DNA of 64,000 nt from Galeopsis tetrahit (GCA_963675135.1 OY776120.1:10692001-10756000); one strand, 5' to 3'. Positions 1-12,790 are shown, counted from the first letter of the stretch. A program made the numbers and translations. Notes: generated by a model not told the origin, from the letters alone.

Positions 1-313
1 ATTTTAAATTTTCACTAAAACCCTGTCATTTAAAATTCATCTATTTTTAAATTCTTTCATTTGAAATATCTTCTCAAATCAAATATTCTCATCCAAACAC
101 AACCTAAAAGAAAAGAAAAAAAAAAGTGATTTTAAAGCATGATTCCCATGATGATTGTTGAAAGTTTGTCAATGTACATCATATAATTAGGTCAACAGTT
201 GTAATTTGGAAAAAAGATGCATTCAGAATTCTAAATTATTACTCATGTGCATGAAAATTCTCAATAATTTTAAGTTCAAGTAAATTCCTTAATGAGCATA
301 AAGAAACCCTTCC

Positions 314-355
<42 letters not shown>

Positions 356-2811
356 TTTGTATAAATATCATTGTTTAAATACCTACAAATAGACCTACGT
401 ACAAATTTTACATCGATTTTGTTTTGCTATTTTAATCCTTATGCATACTCGTTTTTTTCAAGACCGGTGGTGCTAGTACTTAAAGTTTGATTTGAAATAA
501 AAGAAAGATACATTAAACAAGAACTAAATTTTTTAAATAATATGGAGTATTATATTTATATGAGTCATATTGTATGTATAGAAAATACATTTGATTCATA
601 TATAATAATCCGCAAATTATTTTAGACAAATCACGATCGAAGTATAGTATGAGAATTTAGGGGAAGTTGATATTATCATTTAAATTCTGATACGTCTATT
701 CCATCAACAACTACGCACGATTTTTGTGTTCAATTAATTCAATTTTGGGGTAAGTAATGAGCCCTACAAGACAAGCTAGTTGACTTCCAATTATACAAGG
801 CAATGCATGAATATGAAATTTCAATGGAATTATACATTATTATTGTCATATAAAGTATAAATATAATAATATTTCAAATTGGGTCACAAATTAATTTAGT
901 ACTATTTAATTTATTTCAATGTGGACGTCCCGCTGTTATGTAATGAATGGTGGGCTACAAAGTACAGATTACGATTTCAAAAAGTAGTAATAGTTAAAAT
1001 ACATACAATTGGGCTACATGTGATGTGAAGTTATATTTTATAAAATCAATTAAATAAATAAAATAAAAATAAATGAGAATGAGAAGATCTTGCTTTATCT
1101 ATATGCCACAGTTAATCCTGGTCCCCCAGACAACTAACAAATCATGCACTTACCAAATCTGATTAGTGGGCCATACTTTTCTAGGCCCAATTCATGCCAA
1201 CCTTCCATCTTTAATTTTTTTTTTAGCTAAGCCCAATAATGATTTTTTTTTTTTAAACCAGAAACCATGAAAAAATTTGATTTGACGAGACATTTCAAAT
1301 GACATGGTTTTAGTAAGGATTTGAAATCCTCTCAACTTTAACTAAAAAAAAAGCTAAAACTCAAGTATTTAAAATCCATTCATTTATTTTTTAATCCAAA
1401 CAAGTGAAAGTGAATTTTAATTGTGAATTTAAAATTTATAGCCTAAATCCCTCCATTAAATGAAGCCTCATATTATTATCCACAAAAGTATACAACACGA
1501 AGAAGGTCATCCACAACAGAAAGAGACTCGATTCAACACGAAAATTTGAAAACAACCTAGCGCAAGGCAATTGTTATATCAATGCCGTTAATTGATTATT
1601 TTGATCAGGTTTCACATGCTAAATTTATGATCCAGAATTAATTTTGGGTGGGGAAGAGTTATATTCATGTCGTAGAAAAATAGAGGGGTTCATGATTTTG
1701 GAGATAGAGTTATGGAGTATCATTTACGATTAATGAGCGAATCACATGAACCACATAATTTTTTTTCTAAGTATCACTATTTTATATATGAAGCATTAAT
1801 GTTTAGTAAACGAAGTATCATAGTTTAAATTTTTTAAATATTAAAAATAGTGACACTTTGTATATAATACAGTGATACTTAAAAAATAAATAAGGATTTG
1901 AATTCACTAAAATTGTTACTATGATTAATAAACCCGTACATATTGTCATGTTATGGCTAACTACCATACTAAATATAAATCTAACATATCTTAACAACTT
2001 TAAAAATGATGATCATCATGCTACTAGTTTGGTACTACTTGTACCCCCTCTATGGTTCTATATAATTTCTTTATCCACCAAAAAAAAAAAAAGAAAAAAA
2101 ATGCTTTAATGATAATGAAGTTTTGGGTTTGTATCCTATTAAATGTGTAGGTCGCTTTGTGTTTATTCTATTTCAATTTCTTTTTGCTTCAATATATGCT
2201 TTGTAACATGGTCTCATTATGGTTCGAAATATTTGATGTAACTTTAAAATAATTTAATGAAGAATGAACATATTTATGGGTGTGATGATAGAGAGGGTTT
2301 ATCAAATTTTGAGATGTAACCCCAATAGAAAGTAGTAATCACAACCCTACACTTATATAGATTAAGTCTGCAATGAGACGTGTTCATCATATAAGCATAT
2401 TATTATATTTATAAACTATAATATCATAATAATTATCAATTGATATCATTAGATTTATAGCTTAGTGTTATATGAACACAATTCGGCATGCTTATGTGTA
2501 TAAAATATTATGGTATTAGATTATACGAGGCATGGTGTCAACGAACAAATATTATAATATTACAATGGATTCAATTTTATACCGTGAACAGAAGAGTTTG
2601 TCGATCAAAAAAAGGTAAATTTTTTGCTTGGGAAGGAACTTCGAAGTTCCAACCCATTCATTATAAGACCTATTGGACGAATCTAATAGTACTGTATTTT
2701 AAAACATTTAAAATGTACTTATAAGCAAAATATGCCCACTTCTCCGAGCACGAGTTTTAATAAATATTGATTAGTTTATTCATAAAGTAGATAAGTTGAG
2801 GGTGTGATAGG
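1..2811. other. AT-rich intergenic region, no gene recognised
   Basis: The short open frames here (for example around 1921-2109 and 2488-2724) show no recognisable motif, and their composition matches the surrounding noncoding DNA. A stretch at about 2640-2705 recurs in diverged form at about 7070-7150, so part of this interval is dispersed repeat. I see no promoter-gene arrangement. Confidence 0.6.
316..355. repeat. (AAT)n microsatellite
   Basis: About a dozen uninterrupted AAT trinucleotide units in intergenic DNA. It is probably length-polymorphic. No coding role is apparent. Confidence 0.9.
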
Positions 2812-2819
2812 GTATTGTG

Positions 2820-3290
2820 TAGGGATGGCAAAATGATCTGCTCCGAAGTCGACCCGCCCCTGCTCTGAGAGGTTTAGATCCGCCCTGCCCCATCCTTAAA
2901 ACATGGCAAATCTGCCCCGCCCCACACGCAGGGCAGGACAGGCATGGATATATGTATTATAAAAATCTGTCCTGCCCTGAATATAGAAAAAAAAAATTAT
3001 ATTAATATAAAAATTATTTTTGATTATTTTGTTTGCTGTTAAATATTTTGGATATGACTTACTGAATTTCTAATGTTTAATTTTATGTTTAATTTAATTG
3101 TGGATTTTTAATATTTATTTTATTGTTTAATTTAATTTGCATATTTTACTTGGACTTTTGGAGTGCATGGGGCAGGGCAGGGCACAAAATATTGTCCCGC
3201 AGCAGGTCGCAGGGCAGGGCAGATACTTATGATCGCAGGGCAGATTTGGATATTTAACTATCTGCCTGCTCTGCCCCATTGCCATCCCTA
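2820..3290. mobile_element. hAT-type MITE, 471 bp
   Basis: The element begins TAGGGATGGCAA and ends with its exact reverse complement, TTGCCATCCCTA. It is flanked by the perfect 8-bp duplication GTATTGTG (2812-2819 and 3291-3298). An 8-bp target duplication with TAGGG ends is the hallmark of hAT elements. Subterminal regions are rich in GGGCAGGG and CTGCCCTG motifs in both orientations, as expected for transposase-binding subterminal repeats, while the centre is AT-rich. There is no transposase ORF, so it is non-autonomous. A partial relative with a GGGCGGG and GCAGGGCAGGG block is visible near 50222-50290. Confidence 0.92.
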
Positions 3291-3767
3291 GTATTGTGGG
3301 GTCCATTTATAAATAAATTAGTGTTTATGAATAAAGTGAATGACAAAGTGGGTAAATAAGTGATGCTAAGAGGGTGAAAATAATGAAATTGGACAAAGGG
3401 TACAATTTATAAATATTTAATTTAAATTGTCACACTTACATATCCATTTAATAAGTTTAAAATAAAAAGTTTTGTATGAGATGATATATATGAGATAGAG
3501 TTTCACTATATATGTTATTTCGATCATGCTTCCCTTTAAAACATCATTATATTAAAAATTAAAAAAGTCCACATATCATAGTAATAGAGTAACTTAGACG
3601 TAGATAATCTTAATACATCTCTAGATTTATATTGTAGTGTTTATATTTTTAATATTCATAGTTTATAAATTTAATATACAAATTTAAATAAATTTAATAT
3701 GCATAAAATAGTTAAATTGAACGTATATAGTGAAATCAATAATCAAGAATTGTGTATCTTTACAAAA

Positions 3768-4752
3768 GAGATAAATTCACAAATGGTCTTGTAACTTTGT
3801 ATAAATTCGTAAAAGGTTCTGTAACTTTTTATTTGATCAATTTTAATCATTTTAATCTCAATTTTGGTCCTTTAAATTTAATTTCAGTCCTCAGAGTCCA
3901 ATATTTCCAATTTCAATACTTTTAATATACTTTCATATTGGACTTTGAAGACTAACTTAGACTTAAAGGACCAAACTTGAGATTAATTAAATCATTCACA
4001 CTGGAGTAGAACATATGTATTTTACATGACAAATTTATTTTTGACATTTTTAACAAATTATTTTTAAAAAAAGTGTGATATATTTAATACAAAATTTTAA
4101 TAAATATTTATTTATCATCTAATATACATAATTTTATCAAAATCTTAATTTTATTTTTTATATTATATTTATCAAATATTTATTTATAATTAAATATTTA
4201 ATTTTGTGTGTTCATTTAAATTAAATGAAAAAGTGATATATCGAATATAATTTTTTTTTAAAAAGACAAGTTAATTTCAATGAAACAAATTAAAACATCA
4301 AATTCAATTACGTATTAATACTAAAAAAATACATATTAATACATATATACTCCGTATATATGAGTGTATATATAATATATATATATATATAATTATCATC
4401 TAAAATTAAAATTTTAATATTTATCCTTTCATAATTTTAAATTGTTTTTAAGTTTATCTTATGTATTTTTAGTCCTCCGAACAACTTATGTGTTGGATGA
4501 TAAGATACTAAAAAATTGTCGTGTAAAATACACATGTTCTATTCCAGTTAGTAGGATTGGAATTGGATTAAATGGATTGAAATTGAATTGATTGGACTGA
4601 AATTGGAGTCGGGGGGACTGAAATCAAAGTCCAGGGACTAAAATTGAGAGTATAAGGACCAAAATTGAGACTAACATTAATGAAATAAAAAGTTACAGGA
4701 CCTTTTACGGATTCGAACAAAGTTACAGGACCATTTGTGAATTTATCTCAAA
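3768..4752. mobile_element. TIR element with ~130-bp inverted arms
   Basis: The ends form a long inverted repeat. The left arm starts GAGATAAATTCACAAATGG and the right arm ends with its complement. Both arms carry the same ordered blocks (CTGTAACTTT, then CGTAAAAGGT, then CTGTAACTTTTTATTT, then CTCAATTTTGGTCCTT), so the arms are about 130 bp. TACAAAA lies just outside both ends (3761-3767 and 4753-4759), but a longer perfect duplication is not visible, so the superfamily is uncertain (Mutator-like is possible). The interior is AT-rich and has no coding capacity. Confidence 0.75.
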
Positions 4753-4959
4753 TACAAAATATTAATGAAATCACAAATGATAGTTTCAGTCTAAAAAAAT
4801 AATATTACAAATTTCGGAAAAACTTATTTTTAAACTACATTTGTTGATACTTGTATAATTTTCAATTTGAATTGAGACAAAGAATTTTCAATCATCTTTT
4901 GTTTTTTAAACTATCATAAGAAGATGAAAATTCTAATAGATGATATTACTAGGGCATTT

Positions 4960-5460
4960 TTCCAGCTACATCGTACTATTAAGAAAACTCACGAGCCCCT
5001 TACCCGCCTTCGAGAATGGGCCAAGACGCCTACTTTCATTGAGAAGTTGAAGTGTTGAACAGAGGACGTAGTATCCTAGAGTATGACTCCCTTAGGGATA
5101 CATCCAATGAGCCATTTATGGTAGAAGACTCCAATTTGACTGAGCTCCCACGAGTTGTCGAACAAACTAGACGTTGGTCTGGGAAGGGTCCACCTCAATA
5201 GCCGCCGGATGGTTAAACCGACTTTGACACTTCAGAGGTAAGGTTGTTTTTTTGTAATCGTTGGTCGGATATGCTAGACGACTCAGATTGAATGTGTTAT
5301 CACTTGTATTTGTCTTACTTTCACTATTTTATTTTAGATATATTTTTAAAGGAGTGTACATTTTTCCTTGACCCCGAGTTTTGTCTCTAAGGAGGATTTT
5401 TCCAGGAAAGGTTTTAATGACACTCTAACCTCTAACTCGATTTGTGAGCTTATGATTTTA
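4960..5460. pseudogene. decayed transposon-like coding fragment
   Basis: This ~500-bp stretch has higher GC and a more coding-like composition than its AT-rich surroundings, but every frame is broken by stops. Towards its end, around 5365-5425, an AAGGAGGATTTTTCCAGG-type block followed by AAGGTTTTAATGA resembles sequence often seen near the 3' ends of plant retroelements. The exact source family cannot be named from the sequence alone. Confidence 0.35.
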
Positions 5461-7157
5461 TATTTTCTTTTTCTTTTATATATCGTACCTTTTATTGTCC
5501 CTAACAAATGATATCACAATTGTTCTTAAAATATAAAAAAAATTCATAGGGCTTTTTTTATTAAATTAATACTCATTGAAATTTTAATAATATAATTAAT
5601 TAATTTATAAAATTAATCAAAATGATTTAATATAGTTACATAATTTTTAGTCCTATAACTTGAGTGATTCTAAAATAAATTATTTAAGTTTTAACTTTAC
5701 AAAATACATCCTATATCTTATAAGTTATTAATTTTAGTTCTTTTTAAAATTAAATTTAATCCTTTAAATTTTAAAAAAGGTAAACACTAAATAAATTAAT
5801 TTGAAAAGAATAAAAAATTAAAATTTGAGTAGGGGTCTCAACTTATATTCAAATCAAATTTATTTCCGCAAATTAAAAAGTACAAAATTTTTAATTTAAC
5901 AAAAATTTATTTAAAAATCTGAATATATAAAACTTATTTAACAAAAAATATTTAGTAAAATAAAATTATTAAAAATCAACAAAATAAAATATAAAAAATA
6001 TTAGATAAATCATAAATAAATCTATATTTTAGCAAAATAATAGTACCAAATATATTTAGTTAAAATAAGATTTTTTTTTTCGACCAAAAAATTATGAAAT
6101 ATAAAATTTTTTAAATGAAATAATTTTACATTTTAAAAATAAATTCAAATTTGAATATTTCATCATTATATCAATATAATTTACAATTGGATAATATGAG
6201 GTGGATTGGAGGTTTTTTTTTTTTTTTTTTTGCCTTTTTAATATATTTTTATAATTTCTTGATTTATTAGTAATATAATTTAGGCTTTATTAATACACTT
6301 AAAATCTAGAAAAATCTATCAATTTAATTTTCATTTTGGAAACACGAAGGGGTGGTGGGTCGTATACTTTTTATTGAATTATTAATCTAATTTTTTTTTA
6401 GATTTTAGTATATATTTTTGTTTTTATTTTCAAATTTTTATAATTTTAATTAATTAGGGAGGAAATTGCTGGGTAGAATTCGAGTATAATTCATATTTTA
6501 CTAATTTTGTTATTTAATTTAAAAAAATATTTTAATGATGTTTAAAAAAAATTGTACATTAAATGATTAAAATTTGTATAAGGTGGTTTGCATTCCTTTT
6601 TTTTTTTTTTGTTATATGTATTTAAAACAATAATAATTATGTATTATTCTACCCAAAAATTGCACTGCGCCACAAGCAAAATCTATTTTCATATAATTAT
6701 GTGTGAAAATAAAATATTTATCCCTTTAAACTCAATAAAATTTCAATCAAATTAAAAATTATAACTGAAGTTAATTTTAAACTAAAATTAATATTCTGAA
6801 TTTTGTTGTTAATTGGGTAAGATGATGATTTATGATCAAAGGTAAAAGGTTATGAAATTGTAGCTTTTAATTAGTATTTTGGCAATTTTAATTCTTTAAA
6901 AAGATAAAGGACTAAAATTGATGTAAAAAATGATTAAAATTAAAAGGTAGAAGACTTATTTTATAAAATTGAAACTTAAATAATTTATTTTAAAATGTGT
7001 TAAATTTATAGGACTAAAATAAAATTTTCCACTACAATAGATCTAATTTATAAGGCAACGTCCAAGTTCCAATCCAACCCATCCTTGAACAGAACCTGGA
7101 TCCAACGGTTCATCATAAGACCCATTACACGAATCTAATATTTTAAAATATTCAGAA
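5461..7157. other. AT-rich intergenic DNA, no gene seen
   Basis: Very AT-rich with long A and T homopolymers (for example about 6213-6230 and 6600-6611). No ORF of note, no splice-compatible coding series and no recognisable transposon ends apart from the flank of the Helitron that starts at 7158. Confidence 0.6.
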
Positions 7158-7168
7158 CTAGTGCAACA

Positions 7169-7185
7169 CCCGCGAATTTCGCGGG
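7169..7185 (-). repeat. Helitron A 3'-terminal hairpin
   Basis: Perfect palindrome CCCGCGAATTTCGCGGG, 7 nt from the terminal CTAG on the minus strand. This position and GC-rich composition are typical of the Helitron transposition terminator. The same 17-mer with the same 7-nt spacing occurs at 10344-10360. Confidence 0.9.
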
Positions 7186-9179
7186 ACTATAAAAAAAAAA
7201 TTATATTACGAAGTATTATTTAATAATATCTAAATATCTAAAATTGCAAAATTTTGAGTTTGAATCATGTTGTGTACAATAAAAAAAGTAAAATAAAAAG
7301 GTATAATTTTATTTTACATACACAACATTGAATTCAAATTTGATAATTTGTAGTTGTATAGCTATATTTGCAACATACGTGGATTATTAAATTCATTTAA
7401 ATGTTAATTAAAAATTTTATATGTAATATTCTTTGTAACAGTAGTCTGTATTTTAAAATACTTATAAAATTATAAAAAGTAAACATAAGAAAGTTTGTAG
7501 AATAATATATAATAAAAATGAGTGCAAGTTTATTGAAATGTTTTATTTAAAATTATTGAATTCGTAAATATTATAAGTGGGTAATTCAAAATGCAAGTAC
7601 TTATGAAATAATGTACATATAAATTTAGAACATAGAAAATTAACCTCAAAATGGAGAATAAAACTATGAATAAGAGAATTGCATGGAGTGATAAAATATT
7701 ATTGACTGTACAAAATTAATCTTGTAATCTGTAGAATACAATAAATCGTCAGAATATTTTTGAAAATATTAAATCATAAAAACAAAATGAATAAAAAATG
7801 TTTAATTTTTAAGATTTACGCAAAAAATTATCAATGTTAAGAGAACATAAATTAAACAAACTTCAACCATAAATATATGTTAATCAGCTCCAAAGGAAAC
7901 ACTTTTAAAAAAATACATAAACATTATTTAACATGACTGCTTATTTCAATTAGTTGCAGACTTTTTGAAATGAATGGTGTTATCCTCATCTTCAGACTCG
8001 AAGTATTATAGGAAATTTTCTCATACCACCACAACATTGGCTATCAGAAACATAACAGACTATTAGAAATAGAAGATGCTGCAATCTAATATGATATGTA
8101 TATTCATCTTGTTGTTGATAATTTTGATACCTTGATTTTATGATTCAGTAAAGCTTTCCATCTCTTATGTTTTAGATCTTTGCAACAAAACATTCTATAA
8201 TATTGATGTTATCGGGAGAGAATAGCAGTTCTATCAATATGTCATGATATTTGATAGAATATTAAAAAAATATTAAATTTAATATGTCAGAACAAAATCA
8301 AGAGAATATCAAAAGAAGATATAAAAATATACTAATTTGAAAAAAAAAATGAATAATGTACCATTTCCAAATCTGAAAATACCCGGGAATAAGAATGGAA
8401 AGGAAAATGAACTGGTGCTTAAGAATGCAATCAAACTTTTTGCATCTCATGTTTCCTTCATATTTTACACACAAAAAAAAAAAAAAAAAAAAAAAAACTT
8501 AACAAATTTTCTTAAAATTCAGTCTAACTATTACAATCATCAATTCATGATTCCCCCATAAATACAAAACTCTTTTATTCAACATAAACAATCAATTGAA
8601 ATTACCGATAAAAAAATGAAATTAAAGTCTATATACATAAATATGAATCATATGAATGTGAATGTTTTGGGTGTCACCTTCTCTTTCTCTTTGGACTTTT
8701 TAATTTGAGAGGGAAAATAAAAAATTTCACAAATCTTCTTATTTAAATCAACACGTCTTCAATTAGAGATTGGTGAGCATCGGGCTGGAGACTTTATTAT
8801 TTCCTGCACAAAAATAAAAAGACAAAGAGAATTATAGGTGGTAAAACGCAAAAATAAATATAAATCAATAAGATATTGTTGAAATATGATTTAAAAACAA
8901 AAATAAATCCATGAAAAAATGAATTGGAGAAGAAAGAAGAATAGTGGAGGTGAAATGAAGATTGAGGAAATAAAGAAATAATAAGAAAAAACTCTGAATT
9001 CAAGAGATAAGAAGAAACGGCCGTATGTAAAAAAAAAACTTTTAATAAGAATTTAAAATTGAATTAAGAATGAGATAAAGATTAAAACGGTTACAAAAAT
9101 TAAATTTAATAAAAAATATAAAATCATTGGAATGCGGTTACAAATTAAGATTAAATTAAATAGAAAATAAATCAGCCAT

Positions 9180-9965
9180 TCATAATTTCAAATAGAGAAC
9201 GTAACATAGAGAGAGAGGAGAGAAAAAAATAATTTAAAAAAACGGTAGAAAAAAAGGGAAAAAGAGGAAGAGGAGATAGAGAGGGAAGTAAAATAATTAT
9301 TTAAAATAAAATTATAAATAATAAAGAAATCAATTACTATTATTTAGAAAATGAAAAGAAAAAAAAAAACTGTCAAATTTTAATGAGAAAGGAAGAGGGG
9401 AGAAGTAAAACAATTATTTAAAAAAAATATATAAAAGAGAAATGTATAAAGAATAAAGAAATCAATTATTATTTAAAAAAAAGAAAAAAAAAGTCAAATT
9501 TTAATGAGAAAGGGAGGGGGAGAAGTAAAACAATTATTTAAAAAAATATATAAAAGAGAAATGTATAAACATTAAAGAATAAAGAAATTAATTATTATTT
9601 AGAAAAAGAAAAGAAAAAAACTGTAGAATTTTAATTAGAGAGGAAGAGGAGAAAAGTAAAATAATTATTTAAAAAATATATAAAAAAATGTATAAATAAT
9701 AAAGAAATTAATTATTATTTAGAAAAAGAAAAGAAAAAAAAAGGAGAGAGGGAGTTGAGAAACCGGAAGAGAGAAAAAAGGGGAGAGGGGAGAAAAAGGG
9801 GAGAGGGGAGAACAAAAAAAAACTGTAAATTCTAAGAAAATTAGAATAATGGAAAGAAATAAATCAAGAATAGAGAAAAAAGGGAGAGAGGAGAGAGAAC
9901 AAAAAAAAATTGAAAATTTTAAGAAAATTAGAATAATGGAAAGAAAGAAATCTGAGAAGCCGCGT
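9180..9965. repeat. purine-rich tract in Helitron A
   Basis: Nearly 800 bp in which the plus strand is overwhelmingly A and G, built from irregular repeats of AGAGAGGAGAG, AAAAAG and the phrase AATAAAGAAAT. The same vocabulary appears in Helitron B at about 31380-33780, so it is part of the family body. Open frames on the minus strand here are Phe/Ser-rich artefacts of composition. Confidence 0.8.
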
Positions 9966-10343
9966 GAGAGAGGAAAGATACAGAAATAGTAATTAAGGGT
10001 AGATATACTTTTAAAAAATAAATAACATCACAATTTAAATATGTCTTAAAAATGACAACATTTACAATTATAACATTTTAAACAAAATAAATAACAAATT
10101 ACATATTCACATTTATGGACTCACTTGATCATTTTAAAATGATGGAATCTTATTTAAAATTCAATATTATTTCCATTTTAGACTAAGTGTTCCATTTAAT
10201 TGAAGTTCATAAATTTACAAATTATATAATAGAGTAATGAAACTCGTCTTATGTATGAACCCGTTACATACAAATTTTGATATTATGAAAGAGATTTAAT
10301 TTGTTCAAATTTGAACTTGTTTTATTATTATACTAGTGTGAGA

Positions 10344-10360
10344 CCCGCGAATTTCGCGGG
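10344..10360 (-). repeat. Helitron B 3'-terminal hairpin
   Basis: CCCGCGAATTTCGCGGG, identical to the Helitron A hairpin and likewise 7 nt from the terminal CTAG (10333-10336). Confidence 0.9.
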
Positions 10361-10785
10361 ATTGGAAAAAAATTATATTATTATTTAATAAAATTTTATA
10401 TAATTTATTATTTTAAAATATATTTGATGATAATTAATGTATTTGATGGTTAATCATTAATTCCATTTGCACTTAGCTTTAGTCAAAATATATATTCTAA
10501 CTTAAAAAAATAGTTGAGGTCTCATTAAAAGAGAATTTTAGTTAAGAGAAATAAAATATCATCTTAATGAATGAACGATTACTATAAAAAAAAGAAATTA
10601 TTTTATGAGAAATAAATGATAAAATAAAATTGATACGTTTTGAATAATTAATAAGAAATTGAAACTTTTTATTTTATTGATTCTCTTTGTTTTTTAAAAA
10701 TTGTATTATAAACCGAAGAAGAAACAAATAAGTATAACATCTTCCTTGAACTATCTTGGGCAATTCTTACTATAGTCACATTTTA

Positions 10786-10809
10786 CAAAGTGACTATGCA
10801 GTCACTTTG
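10786..10809. repeat. perfect hairpin in left MULE terminus
   Basis: Stem CAAAGTGACT, loop ATGC, stem AGTCACTTTG. The opposite terminus has a shorter counterpart, TGACTA-CGG-TAGTCA, at 13869-13883. Palindromes in both termini may be binding sites or remnants of the foldback structure; that role is inference. Confidence 0.7.
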
Positions 10810-10953
10810 TCGAATCGTGCCATGTAGCGTCGTAACCGTAAAAATGACCTGCTACCTGTCATACAGGTTTCAGTTATTTTTAGCATTATTTAAATTATAT
10901 TTTGTTATTTACTATATTACCCTTCTTTTTAAATTTTATTTATATTTTACCTG

Positions 10954-11270
10954 CACCCACTAATTTAATGAGTGCACCCCCTAATCATATTTTTACAACA
11001 ATTATCTGCACCTGCTAATTTAATGAATTCACCCCCTAATCATATTTTTACAACAATTATTTGCACCCGCTCATTTAATGAGTTCACCCCCAAATCATTT
11101 CTTTTTTACAACAATTATCTACACCCGCTCATTCTATGAGTTCACCCCAAATTATTTTTTACCACAATTATGTGCACTCGCTCATTTTATGAGTTCACCC
11201 CCAAATTATTGTTTTACCACTGTTATCTGCACTCGCACATTTTATGAGTGCACCCTAAAATATTTTTAAA
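10954..11270 (+). repeat. left subterminal array, ~6 units of ~55 bp
   Basis: Tandem units of the form CACCCGCTCATTTTATGAG, then TTCACCCC, then an AT-rich spacer ending in ACAATTATCTG. Each unit contains the small palindrome CTCATTTTATGAG. The array recurs in inverted orientation at 13362-13690. Open frames through it are repeat-driven and not protein genes. Confidence 0.88.
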
Positions 11271-11689
11271 AAAATAATCACATTTAAAAGACTATATTAT
11301 CCTTTTATTATTTTACACAAAATATAATAAAATAAACTCTAAAAAATCAATTCACCACCAAATCACCCATATTTAAAAAAAAAAGCGTAAAAATATAATT
11401 AATAAAAAAACTATCGAAATTAGCCACAAATCTCAATTTTTTTCTTTTTAATTTTTCTTCCCCTCTTTTTCTTTTTTCTTCCCATTTTCAATTTTTTTTT
11501 CAAATTTTTTATTTCCTTTTTTTTTCTTTTCCTTTTTAAATTTTCCTGTCTTTCTTTTCCATTTTTTGCATGTGTATTTTTTTAATTTTAATACAAAATA
11601 ATATTATAGATATAATTTTATTAAAGTCGATCAGCGGTGCACCTAAATTTTAATTTTAATTTGATGAGTAAAGGACCTGCCGAAAATTC

Positions 11690-12240
11690 ATGCATGTCGG
11701 CAGGTGACCCAGCCACCACCATGCCTGACCACCCCCTCGACGACGACGGCGGCGCTTCGGTCTCGGCCGCTGAAGCCCGAGACCCCTCCTCGAATCGCAA
11801 TCTTTATTCTTCACTTCCATAACAATCGACATAATCTTCCATCTCGGCCACGATCCATGGCGGCCGAAATCCTCTCCTCATTTCGACCACCGACGCGACT
11901 GCTTCGATCAATCTCCATGCGTTCGCGATCCAGGAGCTTCTCCTACATCAACGACGCTCGCCTGCAACACTCGGATCGACGCTGCCTTTCTCACGTCGTT
12001 CATCTCTGTTCAAATCGAAGCTACATTGCTTCATCCGTCTTCTTCACCCTACTCCTGCGCAGCCTCTTTCTCCGGCTGACGACGGCCCGACGGAGGACTG
12101 TGAGTATGTTGCTGATGGATCTCTGACCGGACGACACTCGGAGCCGGTGACCTTGCTGATGAAATCCCAAGTGACGACTACTGACCTAGGGTGCCCTCCC
12201 ATTGGGCTAGGGTTTCCTTAAATTGGGCTTGGTAATGTGC
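11690..12240. other. GC-rich cargo segment, possible captured gene fragment
   Basis: About 550 bp of markedly higher GC with many CG dinucleotides (GACGACGACGGCGGCG-type runs), in sharp contrast to the AT-rich arms on both sides. Two overlapping frames stay open: one from 11704 to 12126 (140 codons, Arg/Ser-rich), and a second running past 12180 through the Pro/Ala/Asp-rich tail. Such composition is typical of plant first exons or transit peptides. I cannot recognise the donor gene, and neither frame has a convincing domain. Its position inside MULE arms makes capture of host gene sequence the likeliest origin. Confidence 0.5.
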
Positions 12241-12289
12241 ACCCTCTATTTTCTTTAGTACACCCCGATCTGCACTCTCTCCACTTTTT

Positions 12290-12785
12290 TTTTATGGTAT
12301 TATTGTTATTGGTATTATTGATACTAGTATTACTAGTTATTGATTGTGGTATTACTATTAATGCACTATTGAATTAATATTAATGATTATTGATTATTAA
12401 TTGTGGTATTACTGATTATGTGAAATTATTTATTACTGATTATTATTATTATTTTTATGGTATTACATATTATTGTTTATGGTATTACTGATAATTGTTT
12501 TTGGTATTACTGAATATAATTAGATTTGTGGAATTATTTGTTATTGTATGAGATATTACTATTCAATGTTCATGGTATTACTACTTACTGTTCATGGTAT
12601 TACTGATAATTATTTTTTGTATTATTGAATATAATTAGATGTGTGAAATTATTTGTTATTGTATAAAATTTTACTGATTAATATTAATGGTATTACTGAT
12701 TAATGTTCGTGATATTACTAATTATTGTTAATGGTATTACTGATTACTGTTTATGGTATTACTGGTTATTACTTGTTGTATTACC
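12290..12785 (+). repeat. degenerate minisatellite, GGTATTACTGATTATTG-type units
   Basis: About twenty imperfect head-to-tail copies of a ~20-24-bp unit built on GGTATTACTGATTATTGTT, inside the MULE. Units differ by small indels, which suggests slippage and decay. It has no coding potential. Confidence 0.8.
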
Positions 12786-12790
12786 GACTA

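Larger units (their letters stand above)
7158..10003 (-). mobile_element. non-autonomous Helitron A, 2846 bp
   Basis: Read on the minus strand, the element starts TCTACCCTTAATTACTATTT at 10003 and ends CTAG at 7158. It is bounded by A upstream (T at 10004 on the plus strand) and T downstream (A at 7157). TC...CTAG ends inserted into AT is the Helitron signature. Seven bases before CTAG is a perfect GC-rich palindrome (7169-7185), the expected terminal hairpin. A related element with the same 5' end and the same hairpin lies at 10333-33821. The interior has no Rep/helicase ORF. It is AT-rich on the left and a long purine-rich tract (about 9180-9960) on the right. A diverged paralog of the pre-insertion sequence appears near 2656-2720. 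Confidence 0.85.

Noticed and set aside
10954..11270. CRISPR-like regular repeats
   Set aside because: The units are imperfect ~55-bp tandem repeats without unique spacers, are mirrored in inverted orientation at 13362-13690, and lie in a plant transposon.
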